This document shows, in pieces, positions 9,653 to 19,127 of a DNA stretch of 64,000 nucleotides. This DNA comes from Hyphococcus lacteus (GTDB lineage: Bacteria > Pseudomonadota > Alphaproteobacteria > Caulobacterales > Parvularculaceae). The position numbers and the translations under genes are program-made. Location of the stretch: contig NZ_JBEHZE010000001.1 in assembly GCF_041058985.1 (NCBI RefSeq), forward strand, positions 1,488,001-1,552,000. Direction: 5' to 3'. Position 1 is the stretch's first letter. Each line of letters begins with the position of its first letter. The notes beneath the pieces were generated by a model. The model made no database searches. It was not told the origin of the DNA and saw only the letters and a list, made by a program, of their open reading frames with translations.

Positions 9653-10726
9653 TTGATCCCGCAAGAAAAACTTGAAGCGCTAATTGCTCGATTTGAAAAA
9701 ATCGAAGCTGAAATGATGTCAACGACAGGTGCAGAAGAAATAGTTCGTCTTTCGCGTGAACACGGGGAGTTAAAAGACGTTGTCGAGCAAGCCAAAGTAT
9801 TAATGTCAGCACGCGAACAGTTGGGCGAGTTGAAGGAGTTATCAGAAGGCGATGACGCCGAGATGGCGAAGCTAGCCCAAGATGAACTGGCGGAGTTGAA
9901 AGAAACAATTCCGAATCTTGAACAAGATCTTCAGATCATGCTTTTGCCAAAAGATAAGGCTGATGATTCCTCGGTCATTCTTGAAGTGCGGGCGGGGACG
10001 GGTGGCGATGAAGCTGCGATTTTTGCCGGCGATTTGTATCGCATGTATCAACGTTACGCCCAGCTACAGGGCTGGAAAGTTGAAATTCTTTCTGCCTCTG
10101 AAGCTGAAATGGGCGGGTATAAAGAAATCCAAGCGAGTGTGAATGGCGATGGCGTCTTCGCCAAGATGAAGTTTGAATCGGGTGTGCATCGCGTGCAGCG
10201 TGTACCGGAGACAGAAACCCAAGGGCGTGTTCACACCTCGGCGGCGACCGTTGCGGTGCTTCCAGAGCCAGAGGAGGTTGATATTGATATACAAGATTCC
10301 GACCTCCGTGTTGATGTATTCCGAGCATCGGGGCCGGGTGGTCAGTCGGTCAACACAACAGATTCCGCGGTCCGGATTACACACATTCCCACCGGCGTTG
10401 TTGTGATTCAACAAGATGAAAAATCGCAACACAAGAACCGAGCGAAAGCCATGAAGGTTCTTCGGGCCAGGCTTTATGAGGCGGAACGTCAGCGTGTTGA
10501 TGCTGAACGGGCCGCAGAACGAAAAGGTATGGTCGGGAGTGGCGATAGATCTGAGCGTATACGAACTTATAATTATCCGCAAAGCCGGGTCAGCGATCAC
10601 CGGATCAATTTAACACTATATAAGTTGACTGACATTGTTGCCGGTGATGGGCTGGATGAGGTTATTGATGCGTTGATCACCCAAGACCGCGCAGACCGCC
10701 TAGCAGAAATGCAGGATAATGCCTGA
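9653..10726 (+). CDS. prfA: Peptide chain release factor 1
   Basis: 357-aa RF1, which recognises UAA/UAG and triggers peptide release. The tripeptide anticodon region reads RVPETETQGRVHTS (PxT motif, so RF1 and not RF2). The catalytic GGQ is in SGPGGQSVNTTDSAVRITH; its Gln is methylated by PrmC, encoded next. The N-terminus of homologues (IPQEKLEALIARFEKIEAEM) fits a TTG start at 9653. The upstream ATG 9581 sits inside the ispG terminator and is rejected. prmC overlaps its end by 8 bases. Confidence 0.92.
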   Translation: MIPQEKLEALIARFEKIEAEMMSTTGAEEIVRLSREHGELKDVVEQAKVLMSAREQLGELKELSEGDDAEMAKLAQDELAELKETIPNLEQDLQIMLLPKDKADDSSVILEVRAGTGGDEAAIFAGDLYRMYQRYAQLQGWKVEILSASEAEMGGYKEIQASVNGDGVFAKMKFESGVHRVQRVPETETQGRVHTSAATVAVLPEPEEVDIDIQDSDLRVDVFRASGPGGQSVNTTDSAVRITHIPTGVVVIQQDEKSQHKNRAKAMKVLRARLYEAERQRVDAERAAERKGMVGSGDRSERIRTYNYPQSRVSDHRINLTLYKLTDIVAGDGLDEVIDALITQDRADRLAEMQDNA

Positions 10727-11615
10727 CGGCCAACAGGGTATTCGGGCCGATGGAAAACTGTTAATCGGCGATGCAGTTTTGTTGGCAGCGAAAATGCTGT
10801 CTACGAGCGAGACGCCATTGCTTGATGCCAGGGTTCTTTTAAAATTTGTTCTTGCAACGGATGATGCTGGGGTAATTGGTTTCGGTCGCGATTTCCTATC
10901 AGCTTCACAAGCGCATCAGTTTAATGAACTACTGTTACGGCGACGGAATGGCGAACCAGTGGCCTATCTCACTGGCCAAAAAGAGTTTTGGTCACTTGAG
11001 TTTACGGTCAGTAAAGACGTTTTGATTCCACGCGATGATTCCGAATGTTTGATCGGGGCTGTTCTTGAGCGGCGGTCAAAAAATGACCAAATGCGGATTG
11101 CTGATTTGGGGACAGGGTCCGGCTGTCTCATTTGTGCGCTGCTAACGGAATTCCCAAATGCAAAAGGGGCAGCAGTAGATATTTCAGGGCCCGCGATTTC
11201 TATTGCGCGCCAAAATGCTGAAAAACTGCGTTTAGCGAATCGAATGAGTTTTTACGAAGGTGAATGGACGGCCCCTTTGGAGGAGCAGTTTGATATTGTT
11301 ATTGCAAATCCACCCTATGTGACCGAGGCTGAGCGACCTGAGCTTGCGACTGATGTCATCGATTTTGAACCGCATGATGCGCTCTTTGGCGGCGAAGACG
11401 GGCTTGATCCCTATCGGTTAATATTGAGCGAAATGGGACAAATTCTGAAGCCTGACGGATTGTTGATTTTTGAGTGTGGAACAAATCAAACGGACGAATT
11501 AGCGCAACTCGTGCGCCAATTCGATGGCAGGTATATGCCGTTTACTATATTTGACCTCGCTGGTCGCCCACGCGGCGTGGGCCTAGATCGACGAAAAGAC
11601 CAAAAAAAAGATTGA
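10719..11615 (+). CDS. prmC: Release factor glutamine N5-methyltransferase
   Basis: 298-aa SAM methyltransferase that methylates the GGQ glutamine of RF1 and RF2. The N-terminal helical domain includes LLDARVLLKF and the RRRNGEPVAYLTGQKEFWS block. SAM motif I is ADLGTGSGCLICALL, and the substrate-binding NPPY motif is in IVIANPPYVTEAE. It overlaps prfA by 8 bp, so the enzyme and its substrate are translationally coupled. Confidence 0.95.
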   Translation: MPDGQQGIRADGKLLIGDAVLLAAKMLSTSETPLLDARVLLKFVLATDDAGVIGFGRDFLSASQAHQFNELLLRRRNGEPVAYLTGQKEFWSLEFTVSKDVLIPRDDSECLIGAVLERRSKNDQMRIADLGTGSGCLICALLTEFPNAKGAAVDISGPAISIARQNAEKLRLANRMSFYEGEWTAPLEEQFDIVIANPPYVTEAERPELATDVIDFEPHDALFGGEDGLDPYRLILSEMGQILKPDGLLIFECGTNQTDELAQLVRQFDGRYMPFTIFDLAGRPRGVGLDRRKDQKKD

Positions 11616-11922
11616 AATGCCTGAAATCGTGGCTATCATGCGCCTCAAGACAGGGCTTTAATCGCCATCTAATTCATTGAGTTATTGGCGGCCCGGTTTT
11701 AAATCCGACCATCGTCTGGTTTTGACGGGATCCATTTAGGGGATCGTTACACTCGGAAACAGTCGGTTCTGGCTCTGCAGCGCAGCTGCGACAATTACAA
11801 GATACAAACATGAAGATACAGGCGATTTGATTGTACTCGCCGTAAACTGACAAACCACTTGCATCGCGAAAGGCCGATTGAACCTCCGGCTTTCCGCATG
11901 GGGAATTGTTAAAGGTAAAAAT
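11616..11922. other. Intergenic region prmC to DUF4167 gene
   Basis: About 307 bases with no convincing gene. A long minus-strand open frame covers much of it and runs into the DUF4167 gene, but its translation shows no recognisable family and it is rejected. The AAAGG at the right end is the likely ribosome binding site of the next gene. A promoter is expected here but I cannot place one. Confidence 0.5.
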
Positions 11923-12501
11923 ATGAAGCGTGGTCGTAACCAACGCCGCCGTCCGGGCGCTAATCCAAACAGAGCGCTCGATTCGAATGGACCCGACGTA
12001 CGGATCCGTGGAACTGCTAATCAGATCTACGATAAGTATCAGGCGCTTGCGCGCGATGCACATTCCGCGGGTGACCGCGTTAAGGCTGAAAGCTACCTTC
12101 AGCACGCAGAGCACTACTTTCGACTAATTCGATCCCTTCAACCCGCTCAGCCACCTGCTAGCCAGCAAGGACAAGAAAGTGACGGGGGTCAACCGGGCGT
12201 TGATGATAATTCTGAGCAACGAGATAATAACCAGCGTGAAAACGATTCTCGCGACCGCTCTTCAACCAACCGTCGCGGAAGAAATAATAACTCTCGTAAC
12301 GACACTGACGCTGTGCCTTCGGAAACTACGGCCGAGGCAAAGCCCGAGGAAAAAACACAACCGGCTGCGGCAGAAGAATCTGCTCCAGTGGAGGAGAAAA
12401 AGCCTCGCCGTAAGCGCGCGCCACGCCGCACAGCCAAAAATGCTGAGAGTGGTGATGCAGATTCCAAACCAGCGAAGCCTACGCCAGCCGCTGCTGAATA
12501 A
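11923..12501 (+). CDS. DUF4167 domain-containing protein
   Basis: 192-aa protein of an alphaproteobacterial family of unknown function. The conserved part is the first ~75 residues: a basic start (MKRGRNQRRRPG) followed by GPDVRIRGTANQIYDKYQALARDA and a SYLQHAEHYFRLI helix pair. The rest is low-complexity, first Asn/Arg/Asp-rich, then Ala/Glu/Pro/Lys-rich, with a basic KKPRRKRAPRRT patch. This composition suggests RNA or nucleic-acid contact (inference). Start chosen at ATG 11923, behind AAAGG. The prfA-prmC-DUF4167 order is conserved in the class. Confidence 0.88.
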   Translation: MKRGRNQRRRPGANPNRALDSNGPDVRIRGTANQIYDKYQALARDAHSAGDRVKAESYLQHAEHYFRLIRSLQPAQPPASQQGQESDGGQPGVDDNSEQRDNNQRENDSRDRSSTNRRGRNNNSRNDTDAVPSETTAEAKPEEKTQPAAAEESAPVEEKKPRRKRAPRRTAKNAESGDADSKPAKPTPAAAE

Positions 12502-12629
12502 TTGGCTCAGTCGAACAGCTTGTGATTAGAATTTCGCTGATCATTCTCTCTGCATTAACTGCATAGATTGATAGGAACGGTACCTATCTTGGCTTATGAA
12601 TGACGCTTTCGAAGACGGGAGTTTTGTAC

Positions 12630-13421
12630 ATGAGCGGCTTAGACACTTTATTTGATCTCAACAATAAAATTGCGATCGTGACGGGCGCATCACGCGGTAT
12701 CGGCGAGGCGATTGCGCGCCGGTTGGCTCAACATGGCGCGCGTGTGATCGTATCAAGCCGAAAGCTTGATGCCTGTGAGGCCGTGGTGTCTTCGATTAAC
12801 GAAGCCGAGGGCCGCGAGGCTGCATATGCAGTTGCATGTAACATTTCGCACAAAGAAGACTTACAGCGGTTGGTTGATGAGACGAAAGCGAAATGGGGAC
12901 CGGCAGATATTTTGATCTCAAACGCTGCGGTTAATCCGTATTACGGACCCATGGCGGGCATGAGTGACGAGCATTTCGATAAAATTTTGACATGTAACGT
13001 GAAAGCATCGAACTGGCTGTCACAGATGGTGATCCCTGAAATGCGCGAGAAGAAAGATGGTGCGATTGTCATCATTTCATCCATCGGTGGTCTTGTGGGG
13101 TCAAGTTCAATTGGTGGTTACAACATCTCCAAAGCGGCTGATTTGCAACTCGCAAGAAACCTTGCGGTCGAATGTGGGCCAGACAACATTCGCGTGAATT
13201 GTATTTGCCCAGGTGTTGTCAAAACCCATTTTGCAGAAGCGCTATGGAAAGACCCAAAAATTGAAAAAATGATGACGCAACGTTTGCCGTTGCGCCGTTT
13301 TGGTGAGCCTGATGATATTGCCGGTGCTGTTGTGTTTATGGCGTCGCCAGCCGGGCGCTGGATGACGGGTCAATCGATGGTTATCGATGGCGGTACGTTG
13401 GTGGGCACTGGCGAAATTTAA
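12630..13421 (+). CDS. SDR family oxidoreductase
   Basis: 263-aa classical short-chain dehydrogenase/reductase. NAD(P) is bound by the Rossmann motif TGASRGIG near the N-terminus. NNAG is replaced by SNAAVNPYYGP. The catalytic Ser is in ISSIGG and the YxxxK motif is YNISK. The C-terminal MTGQSMVIDGG is typical of the family. An in-frame ATG at 12600 exists, but ATG 12630 has a GGGAG site upstream and gives the normal N-terminus. Substrate unknown; stand-alone, with a convergent aminopeptidase 3 bases after its stop. Confidence 0.88.
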   Translation: MSGLDTLFDLNNKIAIVTGASRGIGEAIARRLAQHGARVIVSSRKLDACEAVVSSINEAEGREAAYAVACNISHKEDLQRLVDETKAKWGPADILISNAAVNPYYGPMAGMSDEHFDKILTCNVKASNWLSQMVIPEMREKKDGAIVIISSIGGLVGSSSIGGYNISKAADLQLARNLAVECGPDNIRVNCICPGVVKTHFAEALWKDPKIEKMMTQRLPLRRFGEPDDIAGAVVFMASPAGRWMTGQSMVIDGGTLVGTGEI

Positions 13422-13424
13422 GGG

Positions 13425-15242
13425 TTAAATCTGCCGGGTCGCGTTTTCGAACCAACCTTTGATGTCTGCACTGATTAATGGTCCTAGTGTTTGACGCACA
13501 CGGGTATGATATTGATTGAGCCAATCTCGTTCTTCGGCGGTTAAAAGCTCAACCATCACCAGATCAAGATTTATCGGAGCGAGAGTGATGGTTTCGAATT
13601 CCATCATTTCTCGCTCACCACCCTTTACTGGGGTAGGCGGGGTGACGACAATTAAGTTCTCTATGCGGATTCCAAATTCACCCGCTTTATAGAAACCCGG
13701 CTCATTGGATAAAATCATACCTGGTTTTAACGCCTGTGAATTGGGCGCTTTGGCGATGCGTTGCGGCCCTTCGTGAACGCCCAGAAACGATCCCACGCCA
13801 TGTCCAGTGCCGTGATCGTAATCAAGCCCAACATCCCACAGAGGTTTGCGGGCGATAGCATCGAGTTGATGTCCGGTTGTACCGGTTGGAAATTTCATTT
13901 GCGCGAGTGCGATGTGGCCCTTTAGAACCCGCGTAAACCGATCACACATTTCCTCACTCGCCTGTCCAATCGGAACCGTTCGAGTGATGTCAGTCGTGCC
14001 GTCATAATACTGGCCACCGGAATCAACTAGATAAAGCGTGTTTTTGCCGAGCTTAATGTTCGATTCTGTCGAAACCTTGTAGTGGCATATAGCGCCGTTT
14101 GAGCCTGCGCCAGAAATTGTGTCAAAGCTCAAGTCACGAAGATCGTCTGATTGCGAACGAATTTCTTCGAGCTTCATCGCTGCGGTGATTTCGTCGATTT
14201 CGCCGCTCTGTGCTTCGGTATCTAGCCAATATAGGAATTGAGTGACCGCCGCGCCATCGCGAATATGGGCGGATCGCGCGCCCTCTATTTCTGTTTCGTT
14301 CTTTGACGCGCGCGGTACGGCACACGGATCTGTCAACTCAACGATGGTTGCGCCGGCTTCTCTTAGGTCGTCTATATATTTTGATGGCGCTAGTGCCGGA
14401 TCGACAGCAATGCTGGTTTTGCTTTTACCCAATTTCATCAGCGCGGACGTGACTTCGGCATCAGAACGAATGTCAACGTCATCACCGAGGATGCCGGGAA
14501 GTTCATTCCCGACCTTTTCGGGGGCTACAAACAATGTGGCATTGCCATCTTTGTCGAGGAGTGCGCGACCTAACGGCAATGGTGAGCGCGCAACATCGTG
14601 GCCGCGAATATTGAATAACCATGCCAGAGAAGGAGGGGCAGTAATGAGCGCGGCATCTGCGCCAGCTTTTCTTATTACGGTCGCAATTTCATGACGTTTT
14701 TCGTTAGATGACTTTCCCGCATATTTTAGATCGTGGGCTTGGATTGGCGTCTGGGGAGCACTTGGCTGGTCCGTCCATGCGAGGTCGATAGGGTTCTGAG
14801 AAACCGCAACAAGGTCGAAGCCAATTTGCGAGGCCGCCGCCTTTAATCGTTTCACACTCGTTAGTGTGTGAAGCATTGGATCATATCCAATGCGCGTCGC
14901 TTTTGATGCGTTCTCAAGCAACCATGCGTCAGGAGATGTCTCGGTAATATCCGCATAGGAAAAGAATGAAGCATCAGTTTGTTCGCGTACTTGCAAAGTG
15001 TAGCGACCATCGGTGAGCATCACCGCTTGGTCTTGCATAATGATGGCGGCACCAGCAGAGCCGGAAAAGCCAGTCGCCCACATCAATCTTTCTGCGTATG
15101 CGGGAATGTATTCGTTCTGATATTCGTCATCATGCGGAACAATAAAACCGTCAAGATTTTGTTTTTTCATTTCCTCGCGCAATAAGGGAAGGTGCTTTGA
15201 TGCGAAAGACTTATCTGAAACGGGTTCAAAGGTTTGAAACAT
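13425..15242 (-). CDS. Aminopeptidase P family protein (M24 Xaa-Pro peptidase)
   Basis: 605-aa large-form aminopeptidase P that removes an N-terminal residue before proline. Two creatinase-like N-terminal domains (to ~310) precede the pita-bread M24 catalytic domain. Dinuclear metal ligands are visible: Asp pair in DSGGQYYDGTTDITRTV, His in GTGHGVGSFLGVHEGP, Glu in NEPGFYKAGEFGIRIEN. A C-terminal M24 extension ends the protein. Length is typical of the ~600-residue form. No signal peptide, so it is cytosolic. Confidence 0.92.
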   Translation of the reverse strand: MFQTFEPVSDKSFASKHLPLLREEMKKQNLDGFIVPHDDEYQNEYIPAYAERLMWATGFSGSAGAAIIMQDQAVMLTDGRYTLQVREQTDASFFSYADITETSPDAWLLENASKATRIGYDPMLHTLTSVKRLKAAASQIGFDLVAVSQNPIDLAWTDQPSAPQTPIQAHDLKYAGKSSNEKRHEIATVIRKAGADAALITAPPSLAWLFNIRGHDVARSPLPLGRALLDKDGNATLFVAPEKVGNELPGILGDDVDIRSDAEVTSALMKLGKSKTSIAVDPALAPSKYIDDLREAGATIVELTDPCAVPRASKNETEIEGARSAHIRDGAAVTQFLYWLDTEAQSGEIDEITAAMKLEEIRSQSDDLRDLSFDTISGAGSNGAICHYKVSTESNIKLGKNTLYLVDSGGQYYDGTTDITRTVPIGQASEEMCDRFTRVLKGHIALAQMKFPTGTTGHQLDAIARKPLWDVGLDYDHGTGHGVGSFLGVHEGPQRIAKAPNSQALKPGMILSNEPGFYKAGEFGIRIENLIVVTPPTPVKGGEREMMEFETITLAPINLDLVMVELLTAEERDWLNQYHTRVRQTLGPLISADIKGWFENATRQI

Positions 15243-15345
15243 TGGGGCTGTCCTATGGGCATTTTGCCATGTGTGTATTTTGGCCTCGCGGCATTAACAA
15301 CAATATTGTCCCTAGATCGCTCCCGCTCAAGTGGTCGAGAAAAAT

Positions 15346-16239
15346 TTAGGTCTTTACAAATAGTAAGACTGGCCAAGTTGGTTGCTCCAGGCGGTTGATC
15401 AATCGAAAGCCTTCTTTTTCATAGGCGCTTACTACATTGCTTTCCTGCTCGCTCATCAATCCTGCAAGCATGACCCTGCCATTTTTCCCAATATGCTTGG
15501 CCATATCGGGCGCGAGTTCTGCGAGTGGGCCTGCAAGAATATTTGCGAAGACAAAGTCAAACGGCGCAGCAGCCGCGATATCTGGGTGGTCGAAACCCGC
15601 AGCTGTGAGTGTGGATACTTTTTCTGCGACATCATTAAATTCGGCATTCTCGGCTGCAATTATCACGGAATCTTCGTCAATGTCGCTAGCGATGATGTTA
15701 CGGCCCCACATTTTTGCGGCGGCAATAGCAAGGACGGCGGACCCGCAACCAAGGTCGAAAATTGATTGTGGTGCCCATCCAGCAAAGCGGTCGAGCAGGG
15801 TCAGACAGCCAGAGGTTGTTGGGTGGTGTCCGGTTCCGAAAGCGAGGTTAGCGTCAATGCGGATTGGAATATCGCCTTCATCATTAGGTAGTTTATCGGC
15901 GTCATGAACACCATAAAGCACAAACCGGCCGCACCGCACGACGCCCAGCCCTTCGAGCGAATGGGCGACCCAGTCGACGTCGGGCAACATTTCCAATGCG
16001 CCGGCTGTTATGTTTCCATTTTCTGCCACGAGCGCATTAACCGCGTCCATCTCTGGTTCGTCTTCGAAATACGCATCTAATCGCCATGCGCTTTCGCCAT
16101 CTTCAACGGTCGCATCGTTCTTTGTCAGGCTGATTGCGCCGGCGGCGGGCCATAGCAATTCAGTCAAGGCGTCGCCAGCGAGTTCAAGAGCTTCGCGTTC
16201 GCCGGTCCAAGTAATTTTGTAACTCTTTTTTTTGCTCAC
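15346..16239 (-). CDS. prmA: Ribosomal protein L11 methyltransferase
   Basis: 297-aa SAM methyltransferase that trimethylates ribosomal protein L11. Family blocks are present: NLAFGTGHHPTTSGCL, SAM motif IFDLGCGSAVLAIAAAK, and FANILAGPLAELAPD. Its start overlaps the uvrD stop by ATGA (16236-16239), so it is the second gene of a minus-strand uvrD-prmA operon. Confidence 0.94.
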   Translation of the reverse strand: MSKKKSYKITWTGEREALELAGDALTELLWPAAGAISLTKNDATVEDGESAWRLDAYFEDEPEMDAVNALVAENGNITAGALEMLPDVDWVAHSLEGLGVVRCGRFVLYGVHDADKLPNDEGDIPIRIDANLAFGTGHHPTTSGCLTLLDRFAGWAPQSIFDLGCGSAVLAIAAAKMWGRNIIASDIDEDSVIIAAENAEFNDVAEKVSTLTAAGFDHPDIAAAAPFDFVFANILAGPLAELAPDMAKHIGKNGRVMLAGLMSEQESNVVSAYEKEGFRLINRLEQPTWPVLLFVKT

Positions 16240-18575
16240 GCTGCCTCTACAAATGTATCAATAACTTTTTTTATGCCGGAATGGTCAAAGTTGACTGTTA
16301 GTTTTTGACCTTCAACTGACGAAATTTTTCCGTATCCAAATTTTTGATGAAAAACCCGAGTGCCAATTTTGAATTTTGATTTTCCGGTTGCGCCAATAGA
16401 AAGGGTTTTGCCGCGGCCATCAATCGTTTTGGGTTTTATCGAGCCGCGAGAAGATGCATTTCGGGCTCGTTTCCATCCCGGATTTTCGTAGTAAGCATCT
16501 TCCTTGATGTCGATATTGTCAAAGCTCGATTGCGAAGAAAATGATGTGGCGGTATTTCCATAGAGCCCTTGCTCTGAGAACACTTCAACATGTTCCTCGG
16601 GTAATTCATCGATAAATCGCGATGGCATTGCGGATTGCCATCGTCCATATATTTGCCTGTTTGCAGCAAATGAAATTCTACAACTCTCTTCCGCGCGTGT
16701 GACGCCCACATAGGCGAGGCGCCGTTCTTCTTCGAGGGCGGCATTTCCATTTTCGTCGAGTGATCGTTTAGAGGGAAAAATCTCTTCTTCCCAACCGGGT
16801 AAGAAAACAACTGGAAATTCTAGCCCTTTTGCGGCGTGTAGGGTCATTAGCCAAATCTGGCCATCACCAGTATTTTCATTGAGTTCGGACACGAGCGCCA
16901 CATGGTCGAGATAGCCTTCGAGTGTCTCAAATTCCGAAACGGCCTGAATAAGTTCTTTCAAATTATCGAGTTTACCGGGGGCTTGTGGCGATTTGGAATT
17001 CTTCCACATTTCAATGTAACCCGCCTCTTCGAGAACGAGTTCGGCTAGGTCCGCCGGTGCCATGTCTTTTGCATCGCGGGCCCATCGATCAACATTGTCG
17101 ACAAAGTTTAGCAATGATCGCCGCGCTGCAGCGTGTAGTTCGCTGCTTTCTAATGCGATGCGACTTGCCGCCATCAAAGGAATGCCCTGTGCGCGCGCAA
17201 TTTTATGCAAGACCTGCAACGCCTTGTTGCCGAGACCCCGCTTGGGTTTGTTGACGATGCGGTCAAAGGCGAGGTCGTTGTCAGGCGACCTGATTAGCCG
17301 TAAATAGGCGAGAGCGTCGCGGTTTTCCTCGCGCTCATAAAAACGCGGTCCGCCGACGACACGATAGGCCAAACCCAAAGTGTTAAAACGTTCTTCGAAG
17401 GCCCGCATTTGAAACGAGGCGCGAACCAATACTGCCATATCGCTCAGTGAACGGCCTTTTGATTGCTCCGATTCGATATCGTCGCCGATTAGACGAGCTT
17501 CTTCATCGCCGTCCCAGACGCCGCGAACTCTTACTTTCTCGCCGTCTTCGCTTTCCGTCCAAAGGGTTTTTCCCAATCGGTCTTTGTTGGATGCAATAAG
17601 ACCAGATGCGGCACCAAGTATCGCGGGCGTTGAGCGGTAATTGCGTTCAAGGCGTATGACTGCCGCACCCGGAAAATCTTTTTCAAACCGAAGAATGTTT
17701 TCAACTTCTGCGCCGCGCCAGCCGTAAATGGATTGGTCATCATCGCCGACACAGCAAATGTTCTTGTGTCTCTGTGCCAGTAGCCGAAGCCAGAGATATT
17801 GCGCGACATTGGTGTCTTGATATTCGTCTACCAGCATATAGCTGAAGCGACGTTGATACTCTGCCAGGACGTCCGGGTTGTTCTGAAAAATCACCAGATT
17901 ATGGATTAGCAGATCACCAAAATCCGCAGCGTTGAGAGTGATCATTCTCGACTGATAGGCTTTATAAAGCTGAATACCCTTGCCATCGGCGAAGTGATAA
18001 GCTTCGTCGGCGGGTACTTTTTCGGGAACAAGACCGCGATTTTTCCAACCGTCAATAACCGCGGCGAGCCCGCGCCCGGTCCAGCGCTTTTCGTCAATAT
18101 TCGCAGCTTCGATAACTTGCTTTGCCAAACGGACTTGATCGTCGGCATCGAGAATCGTGAAGCTTGATTTCAGCCCGACGAGTTCGGCATGGCGGCGAAG
18201 AATTTGAGCCGCAATGGAATGGAAGGTCCCGAGCCATTTCATGCCTTCGACACTGTCGCCGACGAGGGTTTGAATGCGTTCCTTCATTTCGCGCGCGGCT
18301 TTGTTCGTAAAAGTCACAGCAAGAATTTGATAGGGCTGGGCGCGCTCCGTGTGTAACAAGTGCGCCAATCGGGTCGTGAGCGCCCGGGTTTTGCCCGTTC
18401 CAGCCCCCGCAAGCATCAAAACCGGCCCGTCTGTTGTTAGAACTGCGGTTCGCTGTTCGTCATTTAGCCCCTCTAGATATGGGGCCGAATCTCCCTGATT
18501 TTGGGGTGTGCCGGGTTTTGCGGCGGCCATAGCACGCTGAGAAATGGATAATTTTTGGTCTGCTTGGGATGACAT
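16236..18575 (-). CDS. uvrD: ATP-dependent DNA helicase UvrD/PcrA
   Basis: 779-aa superfamily 1 3'-5' helicase for nucleotide excision and mismatch repair. Walker A is GAGTGKT (Lys62), Walker B is LVDEYQDTN, and GDDDQSIYGWRGA, LERNYRS and LMTLHAAKGLEF are the other SF1 motifs. A ~30-residue unconserved N-terminal tail precedes LNDEQRTAV. The C-terminus ends with a TRVFHQKFGYGKI domain that binds RNA polymerase in PcrA/UvrD homologues. It is followed with a 4-bp overlap by prmA. Confidence 0.95.
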   Translation of the reverse strand: MSSQADQKLSISQRAMAAAKPGTPQNQGDSAPYLEGLNDEQRTAVLTTDGPVLMLAGAGTGKTRALTTRLAHLLHTERAQPYQILAVTFTNKAAREMKERIQTLVGDSVEGMKWLGTFHSIAAQILRRHAELVGLKSSFTILDADDQVRLAKQVIEAANIDEKRWTGRGLAAVIDGWKNRGLVPEKVPADEAYHFADGKGIQLYKAYQSRMITLNAADFGDLLIHNLVIFQNNPDVLAEYQRRFSYMLVDEYQDTNVAQYLWLRLLAQRHKNICCVGDDDQSIYGWRGAEVENILRFEKDFPGAAVIRLERNYRSTPAILGAASGLIASNKDRLGKTLWTESEDGEKVRVRGVWDGDEEARLIGDDIESEQSKGRSLSDMAVLVRASFQMRAFEERFNTLGLAYRVVGGPRFYEREENRDALAYLRLIRSPDNDLAFDRIVNKPKRGLGNKALQVLHKIARAQGIPLMAASRIALESSELHAAARRSLLNFVDNVDRWARDAKDMAPADLAELVLEEAGYIEMWKNSKSPQAPGKLDNLKELIQAVSEFETLEGYLDHVALVSELNENTGDGQIWLMTLHAAKGLEFPVVFLPGWEEEIFPSKRSLDENGNAALEEERRLAYVGVTRAEESCRISFAANRQIYGRWQSAMPSRFIDELPEEHVEVFSEQGLYGNTATSFSSQSSFDNIDIKEDAYYENPGWKRARNASSRGSIKPKTIDGRGKTLSIGATGKSKFKIGTRVFHQKFGYGKISSVEGQKLTVNFDHSGIKKVIDTFVEAA

Positions 18576-18708
18576 TCGTGGAGTTTACCGAAATGAGAAC
18601 GATTCTGGAACATTAAGAGATATCGTTCATGACAGGAATTGCAATCCATCGCGGAATCGCGACAATTGGAAATGCGCTGGGAATTGTTTTTACAAGGAGA
18701 TTTTGAAT

Positions 18709-19044
18709 ATGGCAGGTAAGTTCGAGCTATATAAAGACAAAGCGGGTGAGTTTCGGTTTCGCCTCAAGGCTGGGAATGGGGAAAACATTCTCGCGAGTGA
18801 AGGTTATAAAGACAAAAGCGGTGCTGAAAATGGCATTGCGTCTGTGCAAAAGAACGCAGCCGATAAGGCGCGGTTTGAAGTTAAAGAATCAACGAGTGGC
18901 AAACCATATTTCGTTCTAAAAGCGGCAAACCATCAGGTTATTGGCCAGTCCCAAATGTACGATTCAACATCTGGAGCCGAGGGCGGTATCCAATCGGTGA
19001 TGAATAACGCACCGGATGCGAGCACTGACGATCAGACTGCATAG
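18709..19044 (+). CDS. YegP family protein (tandem DUF1508)
   Basis: 111-aa protein with two tandem DUF1508 repeats: residues ~3-48 (KFELYKDKAGEFRFRLKA..GYKDKSGAENGI) and ~56-102 (RFEVKESTSGKPYFVLKA..MYDSTSGAEGGI). It is a small soluble fold; biological role unknown. The frame is open further upstream to 18544, but ATG 18709 has a strong AAGGAG eight bases before it and matches the family N-terminus. Monocistronic, with its own terminator at 19068-19095. Confidence 0.9.
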   Translation: MAGKFELYKDKAGEFRFRLKAGNGENILASEGYKDKSGAENGIASVQKNAADKARFEVKESTSGKPYFVLKAANHQVIGQSQMYDSTSGAEGGIQSVMNNAPDASTDDQTA

Positions 19045-19067
19045 AGCTTTTTGCACTTACAGTATCC

Positions 19068-19095
19068 AAGCCGTCCCTGTTGGGGCGGCTTTTTT
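19068..19095 (+). terminator. Rho-independent terminator of the YegP-like gene
   Basis: 10-bp stem with one mismatch (19068-19077 with 19082-19091), a 4-base loop and a T run to 19095, 23 bases after the stop. Confidence 0.85.
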
Positions 19096-19127
19096 GATGG
19101 CATGTTTCTAGATCAAAGAGGTACCCG

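Noticed and set aside
11674..12114. 146-codon minus-strand frame upstream of and overlapping the DUF4167 gene
   Set aside because: No family resemblance, no clear RBS, and it overlaps the conserved part of a confident gene.
18544..18708. Upstream extension of the YegP-like frame
   Set aside because: It overlaps the uvrD start region; a strong AAGGAG site and family homology place the start at 18709.
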